A stretch of 64,000 nucleotides of DNA, taken from assembly GCA_021234155.1 (NCBI GenBank), contig JAJEKV010000003.1, positions 20,010,386 to 20,074,385 on the forward strand, written 5' to 3'. A model generated the notes under the pieces. The model saw nothing but the letters and a program-made list of their open reading frames with translations, was not told the DNA's origin and searched no databases. Numbering within the stretch: the first letter of the stretch is position 1; every line of letters starts with the position of its first letter. Positions 35,696 to 49,570 of this stretch are shown in pieces. Source of the DNA: Isoetes taiwanensis (taxonomy: Eukaryota > Streptophyta > Lycopodiopsida > Isoetales > Isoetaceae). The translations under genes and the position numbers were made by a program.

Positions 35696-36426
35696 TTATA
35701 CAGACATGCGCAAGGAGATTGAGAACGATGTAACTATGTTGTTACTTTCAAAAACTCTAAAGTTACTTAAGGTGTAATAATGGTCTCAATCCTAGTGTAA
35801 ACCTTCATCTCAGCTGTGGCACAATGGTACAATCCAGGACGAGAAGTTTCGCATATGCTAGCCAAAAGGAAGCATGGCCCATCTGCAAAAGTGTTACTGC
35901 CATGTGTTATGTGCTTATTCAAGGTTCTGCAACACTGCAACTGCCAAGGAGTTGGCACTAATTGAAAACGATCACATGTTCTTTTGATTCAAAGTAATAT
36001 GTGTGTTGGGGTTTGTAAGAAAAGGTTAAGGTTCCTTTCTAATAAAAACTACAGAAGATTTAATAGGGTTCTTCCATTGTCGTTTCTTGGTAAGCTCTTT
36101 TTGTCGTCAAGTAAACTTTTTTTGCATGTCTTGATTGTCAATTTGATAATTTTGTGTAAACTTTGGTCTTTCAAGCTTTGATTGTGATTGGATTGACCAA
36201 ATTCGAATTTATCATTAAGTTCTGCAGTTAATTGGTAGCTAGAAAATATTCATATTAAACTTGAAGATTTAATCAAATTCAAGATGTCTTTCACAAGCTC
36301 CAAAAAGTGCTAAATACAATAAGCAGGCTGAAGTACTTCAAATTATCAAACAAATGCATACAGAAGGAATGCATACAGAAGAACGACGCTGGAGACATCA
36401 AGGAAAACAAAATGTCAAGGTGATGA

Positions 36427-36515
36427 GAGTCTTGTGGACTGGGTGGACCCACCACCTGTGGTATAAATTTATACCGATGGGTTTTCATTTCAACCTGTCG
36501 GTATAAATTTATACC
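36427..36515 (+). pseudogene. Remnant of A-type methyltransferase C-terminus and two palindromes in element C
   Basis: ESLVDWVDPPPVV followed by TAA parallels the end of the element A protein (SPVDWEDPPPPPVV). GGTATAAATTTATACC overlaps the stop codon, and a second copy lies near 36500. Nothing else of the gene is left upstream. Confidence 0.7.
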
Positions 36516-36959
36516 GCTGCACCTGACTATTTCTTACTTGAAACATTCTCTGCAAATTGGCTGTGACATGCCCTGTTATTTAAAGACCTTATACAGATAG
36601 TGCTATGTAACAACTTTTGGTAACACTATTTAATATGAATACTTACTTCGAATGCTTTCTTCTCTGTTAAAAGTTTAAAGAATTTATTTCTGCTAAACGA
36701 TGTGTTCTGCTACCGTGAGAGTATTCATGCACGCTTTGCAACACAACCTACTTCAATTGCATGTATTTTGGCAATGGAAATTCTATGGCTCTCGTGAAAT
36801 TCTGCTTGACCCCCCTAAATGGCTTCCTTTTTTTTTTGGTCCTATGCTTTTAGAGTATTTCTCTTCAAAAGTGTCGTTTTCATGACGGCTTTGCAAAAAT
36901 CATATCCAAAAAACTTGAATGCCTCTATTTTTTGCTCTTTTTAAAAATTTCCAATTTTT

Positions 36960-37017
36960 TTGAGGGAATCTTTCAAACGCACTTCTTAAATAAGTGCGTT
37001 TCAATTCAAACATTGTT
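36960..37017. repeat. Right end of element C
   Basis: GAGGGAATCTTTCAAACGC leads into the hairpin ACGCACTT / AAGTGCGT and the end ..AAACATTGTT, followed by the CATT duplication. It is nearly the same as the right end of element A. Confidence 0.8.
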
Positions 37018-37021
37018 CATT

Positions 37022-37686
37022 TCCAGGCATGCAAAGGGCAATATATGCAAGCTCGAACATAGCCAGAAATATGAGATCTATATATACCTTCTTGCGTGGA
37101 TCCTAAAGAGATCCTTCAAAAAACAGCAAACCTACAAGAAAAAAACCAAGAAGAGCACAGTGTCACATGACAAACGAAATAAAAGACTGAAAACTTGAAT
37201 ACGGGATGAAGAATTTATAAGACAATAGATCGAATTCGTCAACAATGATTGCGCTCGCTGATAAACTCCCAAATGTCGAAGATACTGCTATGTGTAAACA
37301 AACTTCCACCATACTACTATATGTAAACAAACTAAGCACTTCTTTGCATGAGAATTCCTCACCAGTAATTACATGAACGAGATGTACAGGCACAGCTTAA
37401 ATTATCTGCAGATAGAAGCAGCCATATCAGCTGGAAATTTCAGCCACCTTCAGAGAAGACAATAAGAATATTAAACAAACTTGGTTGAAGTAAAATATAC
37501 TAAATTGATATCAATCAGCAACTACTGCAATATGTAGCGTAATAACAGGGGGTTTTCTTTGTATTTTTATACGCTTTTCACTAAGGTTTTCCTATGATTT
37601 CGTGATGTATTCAAATGGATGTACTAATGCGTACATCTAGAGTGCACCATTTCTGAGCCATTGATTTTAGCCTTTTTTTTCCAATG
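37022..37686. other. No gene recognised; right flank of element C
   Basis: AT-rich DNA with a 76-codon minus frame (37163-37393) lacking recognisable motifs. Confidence 0.3.
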
Positions 37687-37857
37687 GTCAACAACCAATG
37701 GCTCACAACAAAAGCCCTTTTTTTGTGTGTGTGGTGCATAATGCTCAACAACCAATGGCTCACAACAAAAGCTCTCTTTTTGTGCGTGTGGTGCATAATG
37801 GTCAACAACCAATGGCTCACAACAAAAGCCCGCTTGTTGTGTGTGTGGTGCATAATG
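37687..37857. repeat. 57-bp tandem repeat, three copies
   Basis: Units begin at 37687, 37744 and 37801 with GTCAACAACCAATGGCTCAC (first base varies) and end GTGGTGCATAAT. They differ by a few bases. The repeat stays open in several frames, which explains overlapping hypothetical frames here. Confidence 0.92.
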
Positions 37858-38489
37858 GGCACATGAAGGGCTTGAAGGGCGCATGTAGTGCAGTTCCCCG
37901 CCGACAACACATTTCTTATCATAACTTTTGATCCAGAGCTCTGTTTGAGATGATTTTTATTGCGTTGGAAACTCTCCGAGATCTTTTTGATAGTGTATGG
38001 TGTGGATATGTTTGGTTAAGTTATATATGCTAAAACAGCAATTTTTCGGCCGGGTTTGGTAGGCTTTCACATCCTACCAGCTGATTAATACAGGATTGCG
38101 CTATTGGATATTGTTTTATAGCTCATTCCGAATGAAGGTTGCAAAAAAATTACTATGCATTTTTAGATTTTGAGGCAGTTATTAAGCAAATTCCAAGGCT
38201 TCTAGATCCTTGTGCTAACAAGCAGAAAAGTTTTCCACTTTGGTTTCTCACCACAAGAATCCATGGAGGCCAAAGGCTGCTGTTAAATTCCAGTTGAAAA
38301 ATGTTTGTGTATGGGTGTTGCAAACTTTATGACTTTCAGAATAATGGAATCAATCCGCTCTATCTTTATGGTAACTTTTACTTATGTTCTATTTGTTTTA
38401 TTGTGATCAAATTCAAAAGCTACAGGTGATGAAAGCCTCAAATGAATTCTAGTTTTTTTCTGGTTTGAATTCTAAAATTTTTGTCACAC

Positions 38490-38720
38490 CCGGGGGGGGG
38501 AGGGGGGGAGGTCCCTAAGGCCCCGAAGGGGCCAAAATTTTTTTTTTTGCAACACAAACTATTACCATCCAACATATAAAAATTAATTCCCCCCAACACA
38601 TAACAACCAACACACAACAACCATTGACATTAACAACCAACACATAACTACCATTGACATTAATTAACACAACCATTGGGTCCAACACATTTAAATTAAA
38701 ATCCCCCTTAAACCCCCTTT
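38490..38720. repeat. Low-complexity G tract, T tract and ACAACCATTGACATTA repeats
   Basis: A run of G with single A (38493-38511), a T run (38538-38547), then imperfect repeats of ACAACCATTGACATTAA and CAACACATAACAACC. No coding signal. Confidence 0.8.
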
Positions 38721-38782
38721 GGTTTGGGTGCATATTCACATGGGGGTGACTCCGGGCAACGAGAGCTGTTGGATAGGCATAT

Positions 38783-39989
38783 TCACCCCTTATTCCTTAA
38801 TCTACACCGTACGTAAAGTTCCTCGTTTGTATATTTCACAACCTTGAAAGTAAAATCCATATAAAGGTGAGCCAGACATGTCGCAGGCAAACTAAGAGAA
38901 GCACAACCTAATATAAAAAACAAATGAGAAGGCAAAGAATTAACCCGTTGCTTTCCGCTTGCCCAGTAGAATTGATTCATACAGATCCAATGTTCGGCTG
39001 CATCCTTCTGTAAGCAAACTGTAACCAAAGCATAATGATTTTTGAAGCATAATATTGTGGCACCATGACGATAGAGAAATGGCAGAAAGAAACACCAACA
39101 CTATCGAAGTTTCTCTAGAAAGCTCAGAATCATTTCCGCAATGGCAAAAAACTCTGGACCTCTATTGTGCGGCAGTCTTGCTGCAAACGGCCGCCTCTTT
39201 TCTTCTACCCTAAACTTTTCCTCTTCTACGTTGAAATCTAGGGATTCGATATAGGCCCTTAGATCAATCTTGGCCTTTCCAAATGAACGCGATTTTTCTT
39301 TAGCTATGAAAGAGAATTATTTTTGCCCATAATTAACTTGGCCCATTGCATGTCAAATGCAAAATGCATGTTCATGCATGTTGCTCCACTTCAAAAATAT
39401 GCTATTGGAAAATACGGGGAGGCCTATTTGCTATCTCAACATATATAAGTTATTATGTCCGATAGGGATGCCCACGTGTCAGCAAGGCCTGCGTTCTAAA
39501 GTCACGATTGTTTTTCCCGGACATTTTGCTGCAGTTTTTTTTTTTTTTTTTCCCGCAATCGATTTGTTTTGTTGCCACGTTCCGTCAAAGTCCATCTAGG
39601 CTGTCATTGTGGTGTCCACAAGCTATATGGCGGTGTATAATCTCTGTCCACAAGTTATGGCGGTGGATTTGTCTGGTTGTTTTGCCTTGGTGCACCTATA
39701 TAAGAAGCACTGTATAACTCTAAATAATTTTAAAACTTTGCTCGGATGTGCTCGAATTTGCTCTGCATCAGTCTGTAAGTTTTCTTGCATCTTTCTGTTT
39801 TTTTGTTTTTTATATTAGATAGACTGTTGCTAGAATTTGCTCCCTTGATCTTCGTGACATCCGTAAACAGAGTTATGGCCGCTACCTTCTTCCGAAAACC
39901 AGAGTTATGGCGATACTGCTGTTCTATCTGGAAATTATATTTCTTTTCTAGCATGATATGCTTAGCCTATTCCTGCCCTGCAGATGCTT
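38783..39989. other. No gene recognised
   Basis: Includes a T run at about 39535-39552. Short frames only. Confidence 0.3.
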
Positions 39990-41888
<1,899 letters not shown>

Positions 41889-42136
41889 GCAAGGGGGATT
41901 CACTCATGTATAAGGGGGATATGCCATCTGCGTGCATGGGGTGGCAAAAAACCCCCCTGTATACGGATCTTTAAAAGCAAATTTTGACCCCTTTCGAATA
42001 AAAATTACCTAGGATAGTGCAAAAATACGGAAAAAGGACCCCGCCGACCCAGATATATATACGAAAATGGGTCCAAAAAACCCCCTTCCCGTGCATGCAG
42101 ATGGATTATACGCCCAAAACTGTGAACCCCCCTTGC
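41889..42136. mobile_element. MITE-like element with long imperfect terminal inverted repeats
   Basis: The left end GCAAGGGGGATTCAC and inner CCATCTGCGTGCATGGG are mirrored by the reverse complement of the right side, GCAAGGGGGGTTCACAG and CCATCTGCATGCACGGG. The arms are about 50 bp and imperfect. There is no coding sequence, and the flanking duplication is unclear. Confidence 0.55.
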
Positions 42137-42433
42137 AACTGTGGTGGCAGATCCGTTGAAAAAAGCAAAGCTTTTTGGAAAGTGTGGATCTTGATTCAGG
42201 CTGATAAAAGGGTAGAGATTCACCATGGATGCACTGTTTTTCCCCATCGTTTCTATGAAAGCAAAGTCCAGAAACGTTCTGAGAACCTCACCACATAGTA
42301 AACTAAGGGATTGAGCAACAGAGTGCATGTCATGTGGCCGCGAAGGGAATTAATGATAATGACTTATAAACCCTGTGTCCTTTGCTTCCATTCTATAGAA
42401 CACCAATAGCTCAATTCAAGTTCAAAAGCTCAA

Positions 42434-42691
42434 GTGCAGGTTCAAGTCAAGATTTTGTCTGCTTTCTTTTGTGAAGTTATGCAGGGAAAGGCAGAGTTTA
42501 CAGATCCCTTAACTCACAAGCTGAAGCATCACCCTGGCCAGATTGAAGCTGCTGCAGTAATGGAATATGTTTTAGAAGAAAGTGCATACGTGAAAGCTGC
42601 TGCTAAGCTTCATGAGACCGATTCTTTGAAGAAACCAAAGCAAGACAGATATGCTCTGCGTAGTTCTCCCCAGTGGTTTGGCCCCAGTTGA
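42434..42691 (+). pseudogene. Phenylalanine ammonia-lyase C-terminal fragment
   Basis: The frame reads [20 protein letters not shown], then [20 protein letters not shown] and, near the end, [18 protein letters not shown], diagnostic of phenylalanine/tyrosine ammonia-lyase, which deaminates Phe to cinnamate at the entry to the phenylpropanoid pathway. The family normally continues QIEVIR; here one base is lost and the frame stops at once, with EVIE visible in the next frame. The catalytic MIO triad lies upstream and is not present. No intron is seen inside the fragment. Confidence 0.88.
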
Positions 42692-42699
42692 AGTTATCG

Positions 42700-44499
42700 A
42701 GAATGACTAGCCATTCCATTGAAAGAGAAATCAATTACATCAATGATAACCCTATCATTGATGTCACACGAATAAAGCTTTTACATAATTCATGGATCTA
42801 GCCAAATCAAATATGACTCTCCGGACGGACCGAAGCCAAGCCAATGATGTGCCTCTACGAACCGCCCAACTTCCCCGTTATCGCGAAAGAATCCAAAGCG
42901 AAGTAGATGAGAATGAACAACCGTGATCAGCACCAAATGTTGCTTTCTTGAGATCATGACATTTTCGGATAAAGGGAATAAGAGTCTATCATCATGGCTA
43001 TAACAATGACCATCCGCCGTACATTATTCTCCTTTACAAGATGCTTTGAGTATGAGCTGCTAGCAACCGTTTCGACTCACATGCGATGAGAACAATAGAC
43101 TTTGCTTTCTTATATTCTCTAACGGCCATATCATACTCTCCTTTTGCAATGTTTGAGTGGATTGTACTTGGAAGATTGAAGAGTGTCCTAAAAGCAGCGT
43201 AGCATTCCTTTGGAGCGTACGATTACGCTTGTGTGAGCACAAACATAATAGAAGTTCAGGCCATGTTAGACAAATGAAGGAAACAATGCACGATTACATA
43301 GCATGACCCACACGGCGTTCAAGTAGGGGCCAACACTCGTTTAGTCGCTCCATCCACATCTTGGATTGCACTATCTGATTCCTCGTGCGAACCATTTGGA
43401 TCGATTCAATTTCTTTGCAACTTCGAATGTATATCTACAAATTTGCCATGCATGATTATTATTGAGGTACCAATCCAAAAGCAACGTCGTAATCATATTA
43501 CCTCTAGATGTTACTAAAACGCAATGCCTCTAGATGTTACTAAAACACAATGTTTTGTTAAGAACTATGCCATTATAACTGACTCCTAGTCAGTACTTTT
43601 AACTTCATTACCTACTTTTGGATATCGTTTACAGTTACTCGTCCACCATCCCGGTTATGTTCAATGTCCATTTGACATGCCATATTATTGTAATATGGAC
43701 ATATGCTTAGGTGGCATATTTATCTGCTAACCAATCAGAAAATGGGCAATTTCTCGTATTGATGAGCTTTAGCAGCTTCTTCTGGTGCAACGTAAAAGAT
43801 TTGGGCAGTCAAGGCCCTTATGAAAATCTCTGCCGTTGGCTGAGAAATACGTCGTATGCCAAAAAATACACAATCCTAGCCACTACCCTAATTTTAAAAT
43901 TTCCATCACATAAAAATAATAGAAAACCTAGCAAAAATGATTGAATACACCATGATGCCCCTAGGATTCCTATAGAAATTGAAAATGAATACCATTTTTG
44001 CACAACATGCATTGTATTCATAATGCAAAGGGAAAGTCAACTATTGGGACAAAAAGAGAAACCAATATAACCATTGAAATTCTTAACCTGCAAATCATCA
44101 AAGTTAGTAGAAAGTAAAACGTCACATGATACTCGATTTACTGCCCAAACCATCAAACCTTGAAAGACATATCTAAAAATATACTTGTCTGGCTATTGCG
44201 CTTCTGTCACAGTAATCTCCTTATGTAAAAAGAAAACACGTCCGTTTAACTTAATTAAATTCAAAGCGTCCCAGAAAAAAAAAAAAAGTCGTTCTAGTAG
44301 AAAACTAGCATTTTTGGATGTTTAAGTAAACGAACGAGCAAAGATAAATTATTTGCCATTTGTACTCTAACTGTGTGCCATAACCTTGCAAGGTTTACAT
44401 GTGCTCGTTGACACCATTGCAAACTTTTTTATGAGGAACCAAGCACACAAAAAAAAGGTAAGTGTCTTGCACCTTCCTTGATAGAATTGTAGTGATCCA
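42700..44499. other. No gene recognised
   Basis: AT-rich DNA. CCTCTAGATGTTACTAAAAC is directly repeated around 43500-43550. Short frames without recognisable motifs. Confidence 0.3.
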
Positions 44500-45912
44500 A
44501 TGCCTCGTAGACAACAATTCTCGAACTTGAGTGAGGAAGGTAGGGATAGAATACGAGAAAGGGATAGAGAACGCTATGCAACCCGGGAAAGAGAAAGAAG
44601 ACTAGAGAGAGCGAGAGACCATTATGCAAGGAGGAGTGCGGAAGACGTGATTAGGCAACGAGAAAGAAGAAGAGAACGTTATGGGCAATATGAATCTACT
44701 CATGGTGAGAAACAAGAGGAAATGAGATTGGAGGGAGGGGAGCAAGCATGCATGCTTGATGAAGTGGTTTCATGTGAAGTAATAAATAATATACGTTCTA
44801 TTCAACCAATGGAACAATTGGAGTTAGGTCAACAATGTGAGCATACACAAATTCAAAAAAAACATGAGAGGTTGGTAGATGTTGCACGAAAACATCGACG
44901 AGTAGATGCCATGACTTGTGTAAATGTCTCCCCGCAAGAATTTATTGAATTTAGCGAAAGATCTATTGCCAGTATGACCAGTGTAAATGTCGCGCACAAA
45001 CAATCTGCATCAAATGCAGGAATTGGAACTCTGATTGATGAACAGAATTATATATCATCCCTTGCCACAAATGATAGTCATGCAGATGGAAGATTAAGGT
45101 TAAATGGAAGATCATATGTCGAACACACTTATGTAGGAGGTGCACCTGTAAATACTGAAGAAAATGAGAGAAATACGAATGAAGAGTCAGATCCAAGGGT
45201 AAGATCTATCGACTGCAGAACGGAGGCTTTAGCACATTGGCGATCTCGTGCGCGACAAATGAATGTCATAATCGGTCCGAACATATATCTTTGTGTGCTC
45301 TTGGATTAAAAGATGCACATATTGTCAAATCCCGTTGCTCAACGTGGAGCATGATGGATTCTGTTGCAATAAAGGGAAATGGTTATTGCCTGTCCTACCT
45401 CCTTTACCCACAGCATTGAACAACCTATACGATGTGCAAGAATTTGCTAAGTTAGCAAGAAAAGTGAATAGGTTATTCGCCCGCCGTGCTTGAGTGAGTG
45501 GTGGATTCGTAAATTTGGATTTTCCTTCATCCATGACTATTACAGGGCGAACATATCATCGAATACGGCCGACCACAGAATCAGGGCATCTAATACATTG
45601 GTATGTGTATGACGAGTCTGAAAGATATGCACAAGGTCGAGAGCAGCAAGTACCATTCCAATGGATTCATTCATTCAAAACCTTCGAACTATGGGAAGTA
45701 TGCATGTACCATCGGCATACATTACAATTCAAGGGGCAATTGCGAGTAACGAAATAGCAGCCATTGCAGACGCTAGTAATACAGCAGACATTTGTCCTCG
45801 AGTAGCTGGCTTTTGGGTTCGGAGTGAAGGAGAACCAACTTTCATGAACATCCTAGATCCTATGTATGAACCGCTGCAATATCCGCTTTTCTTCCCACAC
45901 TGTACTAAATAA
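44500..45912 (+). pseudogene. N-terminal part of a Helitron Rep/helicase protein
   Basis: It starts MPRRQQFSNLSEEGRDRIRE, then an Arg/Glu-rich coiled segment common at the N-terminus of plant Helitron proteins. After a frame change near 45290 come NVEHDGFCCNKGKWLLPVL, the CCxxGK zinc-like block, SSMTITGRTYHRIRP and LIHWYVYDESER, and after another change MYEPLQYPLFFPHC. This is the usual order of the Helitron-like N-terminal domain (PF14214 region and what precedes it). The HUH nuclease and helicase are missing. Frames change near 45290, 45494 and 45750. It ends at 45912, 160 bp before the start of the Helitron at 46075, with which it need not belong. Confidence 0.75.
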
Positions 45913-46589
45913 GGTGACGGATCAAATGCACTAATGACCTGTAGTGCAATTGCAGATTCCTTTTTCAAAAACTCAAATTTATGCTGTTTTTTGGGGGTGG
46001 TTGCAAAAAACTGTTGCAAAATCTGTGCAAAAAAAAAAATACCACATTTTCACTAGGAACCCAAAAAAATATAATCTATATCTATCTAATATCTAATATC
46101 TATCTATCTATCTAATATCTATCTAATATATCTAATATATCTAATAATAAAGGCGTTTTAGGATAGTTTGTGCGCAATCTTGTCCGTTAATTTTATTGTG
46201 TGTAAAAATATTAATTTTAAGCCCTTCAAATAAGTAGTTATTATTTTGCCTAGGTTAATGCATGCCAGAACCGACGTTTGTGCCCTCTTTCTCCTTGGCA
46301 ACACGGCGGCGAAGAACGATATGGCAAAAGAGCCATATGGCACGTTCTTGCTACTCGGGCCGTTCATGCATCAGAGGTTCCTCGCACGGTTTGAGAGGAT
46401 GCCTTTTGATCGATTTGGAGAAACTCAAATCGCAACGAAAATAGTGTACTTGCTCATCGTGTACATGCTCAGATTTGTTCCAGACTTGCTGCTATGATTG
46501 AAGATCCCACAACAAAGCATCGGCCTTTTAAATCAGCCCTGGCCTCTGTGAAGAAAGGACTGGAAAAAAGCCCTAATTCTTTGGAGTGC

Positions 46590-46699
46590 ATTTTATGAAG
46601 GCTATACAATATTGGATGTAAGAGATGCATCTCAGTACAGTAGGGCTCATATTCCAGCCAGTGTCCATGTTCCCCTCTTCATCGAAAATGCAGATAACG
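46590..46699 (+). pseudogene. Rhodanese-domain exon (captured)
   Basis: YEGYTILDVRDASQYSRAHI followed by PASVHVPLFIENADNG ends at a GT donor. LDVR..xxYxxxHIPxSVHVPL is the first half of the rhodanese fold found in chloroplast sulfurtransferase-family proteins (STR-type). The active-site loop would be in a later exon, which I do not find. The surrounding frames are closed. Confidence 0.75.
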
Positions 46700-46861
46700 G
46701 TATTGGTACTTTACATTCTTTTTGTTTCTCGCTTGAATTTCGGCCTAAAAATGGATCTCTTCTATGCATTTTGCCTTAAAAATGTATATCTACATCCTCT
46801 TCTTTGCATCTGAAAAAAAAGTTCAGCGCAGGAACTGTTTTAAAAAACCTTAGTTGCCATG

Positions 46862-48970
46862 GATTTGCTAGATGGTAGCATCTGGGAGAAGCTGAGTTCT
46901 CAAAGACCAATATTTCTCAGCCGATTTCAGAAGATATGCTCTAAGTTATTTACAATGCATCTTAATTTATATCTTCACATCTGTGCCAAGCCATTTAGTA
47001 TCTTCTTGCAGTCATACTATGGAATATTTATTAGGATCTCCCACTCTCGGATGTTAGCCCCGCATGCCTGATAATACTTTGTTCTATTTACAGCGCCGTG
47101 TGTGGCATGCTATTAGGAATCAACTTTCTTGCTACAACATCTTCCAGGAAGTTATGGTGCATTTGTGGGATGTTTGACATGCTTTTGCATAAATTTGTGG
47201 ATGTTTCCCCTGTTTGCAAATGCAGATGCGGTGTTAGCTATCAACTAACATTATGTTATCCAGGTATGTTTGTCTACATTCTCTTCTCTTCAGATCATGT
47301 TGAAAATTGCCATAACTAAATTGTTTGTGATGGTGATGTTTGGCAATGTCTTGTTGAATGTAGAGAAAATGTCAGCTCCACATCATCATATCTGAGATTG
47401 TTTGGAAAGGAGTACACACGCAATGAGATAACAAAAGGTATGATGGATAAGCAGTGCATTTTGTGTCTCTCCTTTCCTTTTTTTATTTAGGTATTAAGCA
47501 TTGTATCATCTAAATACTCCCTCTTTTATTACTGATAAAATGGCGGCATTATAGCGACATGAGTGGGATTGGCTTAGCATTTCGTTTCATCAACACATAG
47601 TGTCTTGCTCTGCACATTTGATGATCTAAAGTTAAGAAGAAACCTAAGAGGAGAATTATACAATGCGGATATGTTGGGAGATTTGATTTTTGCATGGCCT
47701 GCACAGCTACAGTTCTTGCATGGAGACACTTTTTCGAATTTGGAACCTTCAAGTTTTCTTTCTAAGTCATGGAGATGGTGGCTGCATTTTGAGGTATTTC
47801 AGGTTCCTCTCATCTTTGCATTCCAATTTCTTTTGTTTACTTTCTTGCTTTTTCTATTCTGCTTGCTTCTTTCTTCCAGAGCCCTCTTACTGTATAAGTT
47901 AGTTTAGGGTAGGCTGGGTAACTTACATTTGTTGCTGCCTTGCCAAGAAAGATGATCATAATCCATTCAGAGCCTTCTAATATGAAAGAACTACTATGGA
48001 AAACTTCCATATAGAAAAAGTGACGTTATTGAATGATTGTTTTCAACTCTACCAAAAAAAGCAAAACCTACCGCAAGATTTTCGCAATCCCTTTTATCTG
48101 TAGTATGCTCTATTTTTGAATTTCTTGGCTGCATGGTTAAAATTTTGGAGTGCTCAATCTTATAAGGATGGTCAGGAAGAGCAAGAAATATGCGTCTATC
48201 AGCATGGCCGTACTATCACAAGCTATTCCTGTATGCTGCAGCAGATTTTAGCATGTTCAACTTGTGCTCCATAGGGAAGGATATTCCAAAAGATGTCCTT
48301 TCTATCAGACAAGGAAATGAAGTCAGCCACTTTCACAACAGCTTGTCAGAGGCCGCAAGCTAACCATCCTGAGCAATATGAATGGAGGTGCATTTTTCTG
48401 TTCTTCACTCATTTCCAAATTTCAGATTTGTATCCCAGATAATTCATCATATCAACTACACAATAGGGGTATGTTAAGAACATCACCATCTCTAGGAAGT
48501 TGGACAAGAAATATGTAAATGTGGCAGCTTCTAGCAGTGATTTCCTTGGAGTAGATCCCCTTCCTGAAAGTCTTGAGTCTGGAGACAAGATGTGGTGCAA
48601 GCCATGGCCGTGAAGCTTTTAAGATTTGGGGTTGTTTAATCCAAGCCACAGATGAGATCATGACTCTCAACTGAGCCCATAGGTTTACAGTCTCTCATGT
48701 ATGAAGAGAAACCTGAACCATACTCCTCAGATGTAAATGAACAGCCAGTAGAATGCTTAAGCAAGTTGCAGATTTTATTGAACCCATGAGCTCCTAAGAT
48801 ATTGCATCCTTTACTTGACCGTTGCGTGCTTTCTTTCTGCATTTGCATCCTTCCATAGCTAATTTGTAAAGAAGACTGACTGAAACTGAGAATTCAACAA
48901 GAGAAGAATGATATTTTTTGAGTTAGCAATCTGGCTTTTCTAATAAAAATATAAATTGTAAACACACATG
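46862..48970. other. Helitron interior, exon-like pieces of unknown origin
   Basis: A plus-strand stretch near 48490-48614 reads KLDKKYVNVAASSSDFLG, then LPESLESGDKMWCKPWP and a stop, and looks like a terminal exon of an unidentified gene. A second open stretch is near 47605-47800. No family is recognised. Confidence 0.3.
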
Positions 48971-48999
48971 GTCTATTGTAACTTCATTGTTTGTATCAA

Positions 49000-49570
49000 T
49001 CCTCATAAGCTTGACAGCTGCAAGTGCCTTGATAACTTTCCTATGCTGACTTTACTAAACCACCCACACCAATGAGATTGCTTTCAGCATAATTTTCTGT
49101 CATGGGCTCTAGCTCCTGGGGGCAGGCAACTTTCATATACATGACTTTTGGTCCTTGCAATTCCCGTCGACTGCCAAACACTTCGAAGTTGGAAGCAGCA
49201 CCGGAACTTTAACCAAATTGAAATTACAACTACCAACAAGCAACAAAAACTAACAACAGATACTATAAACACAATTTCCTTGACCTTAGTAGATAATTTA
49301 CTCGAGCTTCTGCATGTACATGACCTGTTTATAACTACTCCACGCAAATCTGGATTGCCTTCAAATGATGTTGCAAGTAAAATGACCCATCTGTGGGAAT
49401 TTCTCCTTCAAGCTGGTTGCTCGAAAGATCTAATGAAGTCTACTTTAACAATGTTATGAACTTGGAATTTCACCTGTCAATTTATTAAATGACAGGTCCA
49501 GCACCTGAAGACCAACACATTGACCCAAAGTTTGCAGGAATTTTAGAAGATGGATTACCTGAGGGTAATT
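49000..49570 (-). pseudogene. LRR receptor-like kinase fragment (captured)
   Basis: Minus-strand frames give a leucine-rich repeat, LGQCVGLQVLDLSFNKLTGE followed by IP, part of a second (LDLSSNQLEGEIPTDGSF), then SFEGNPDLRGVV, a transmembrane stretch (VFIVSVVSFCCLLVVVISIW at about 49210-49275) and a basic juxtamembrane region. Further on, ENYAESNLIGVGG resembles the start of the kinase domain (glycine loop). The order fits the LRR-TM-kinase boundary of plant receptor kinases. Frames change at least three times and no kinase core is present. Confidence 0.7.

Larger units (their letters stand above)
28430..35777 (+). pseudogene. Open frame in element C interrupted by element B
   Basis: After an AG near 28429 the frame reads EKDLGSVSEIGFLKIREGS up to the TTAT duplication. 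With element B and one TTAT removed it continues TYTDMRKEIENDVTMLLLSK to a stop at 35775-35777. The family is not recognised. Its value is as support for the exact borders of B and for C having carried transcribed-looking sequence before B arrived. Confidence 0.5.
26343..37017 (+). mobile_element. Element C: internally deleted relative of A carrying plant exons, with element B nested inside
   Basis: The left end is AACAAAGTTTAAATTGAAAC; the reverse complement of the right end is AACAATGTTTGAATTGAAAC. CATT flanks both sides (26339-26342 and 37018-37021). The first roughly 350 bp follow element A closely, including GGTACCCTTTTTGAGGGG. On the right the last codons of the A-type methyltransferase gene and its palindrome remain (36427-36475). 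The transposase and most of the methyltransferase gene are gone, replaced by sequence with plant exons. Without nested B the element is about 3.5 kb. It uses the A-type palindrome. It must have been mobilised by proteins supplied elsewhere. Confidence 0.85.

Noticed and set aside
37611-37931. Open frames of up to 103 residues with internal repeats
   Set aside because: Produced by a 57-bp (19-codon) tandem repeat, which stays open in several frames on both strands.
45980-46160. Possible 3' end of the Helitron Rep fragment (CACTAGGAAC near 46051)
   Set aside because: No hairpin precedes the CTAG, so it is not a convincing Helitron terminus.
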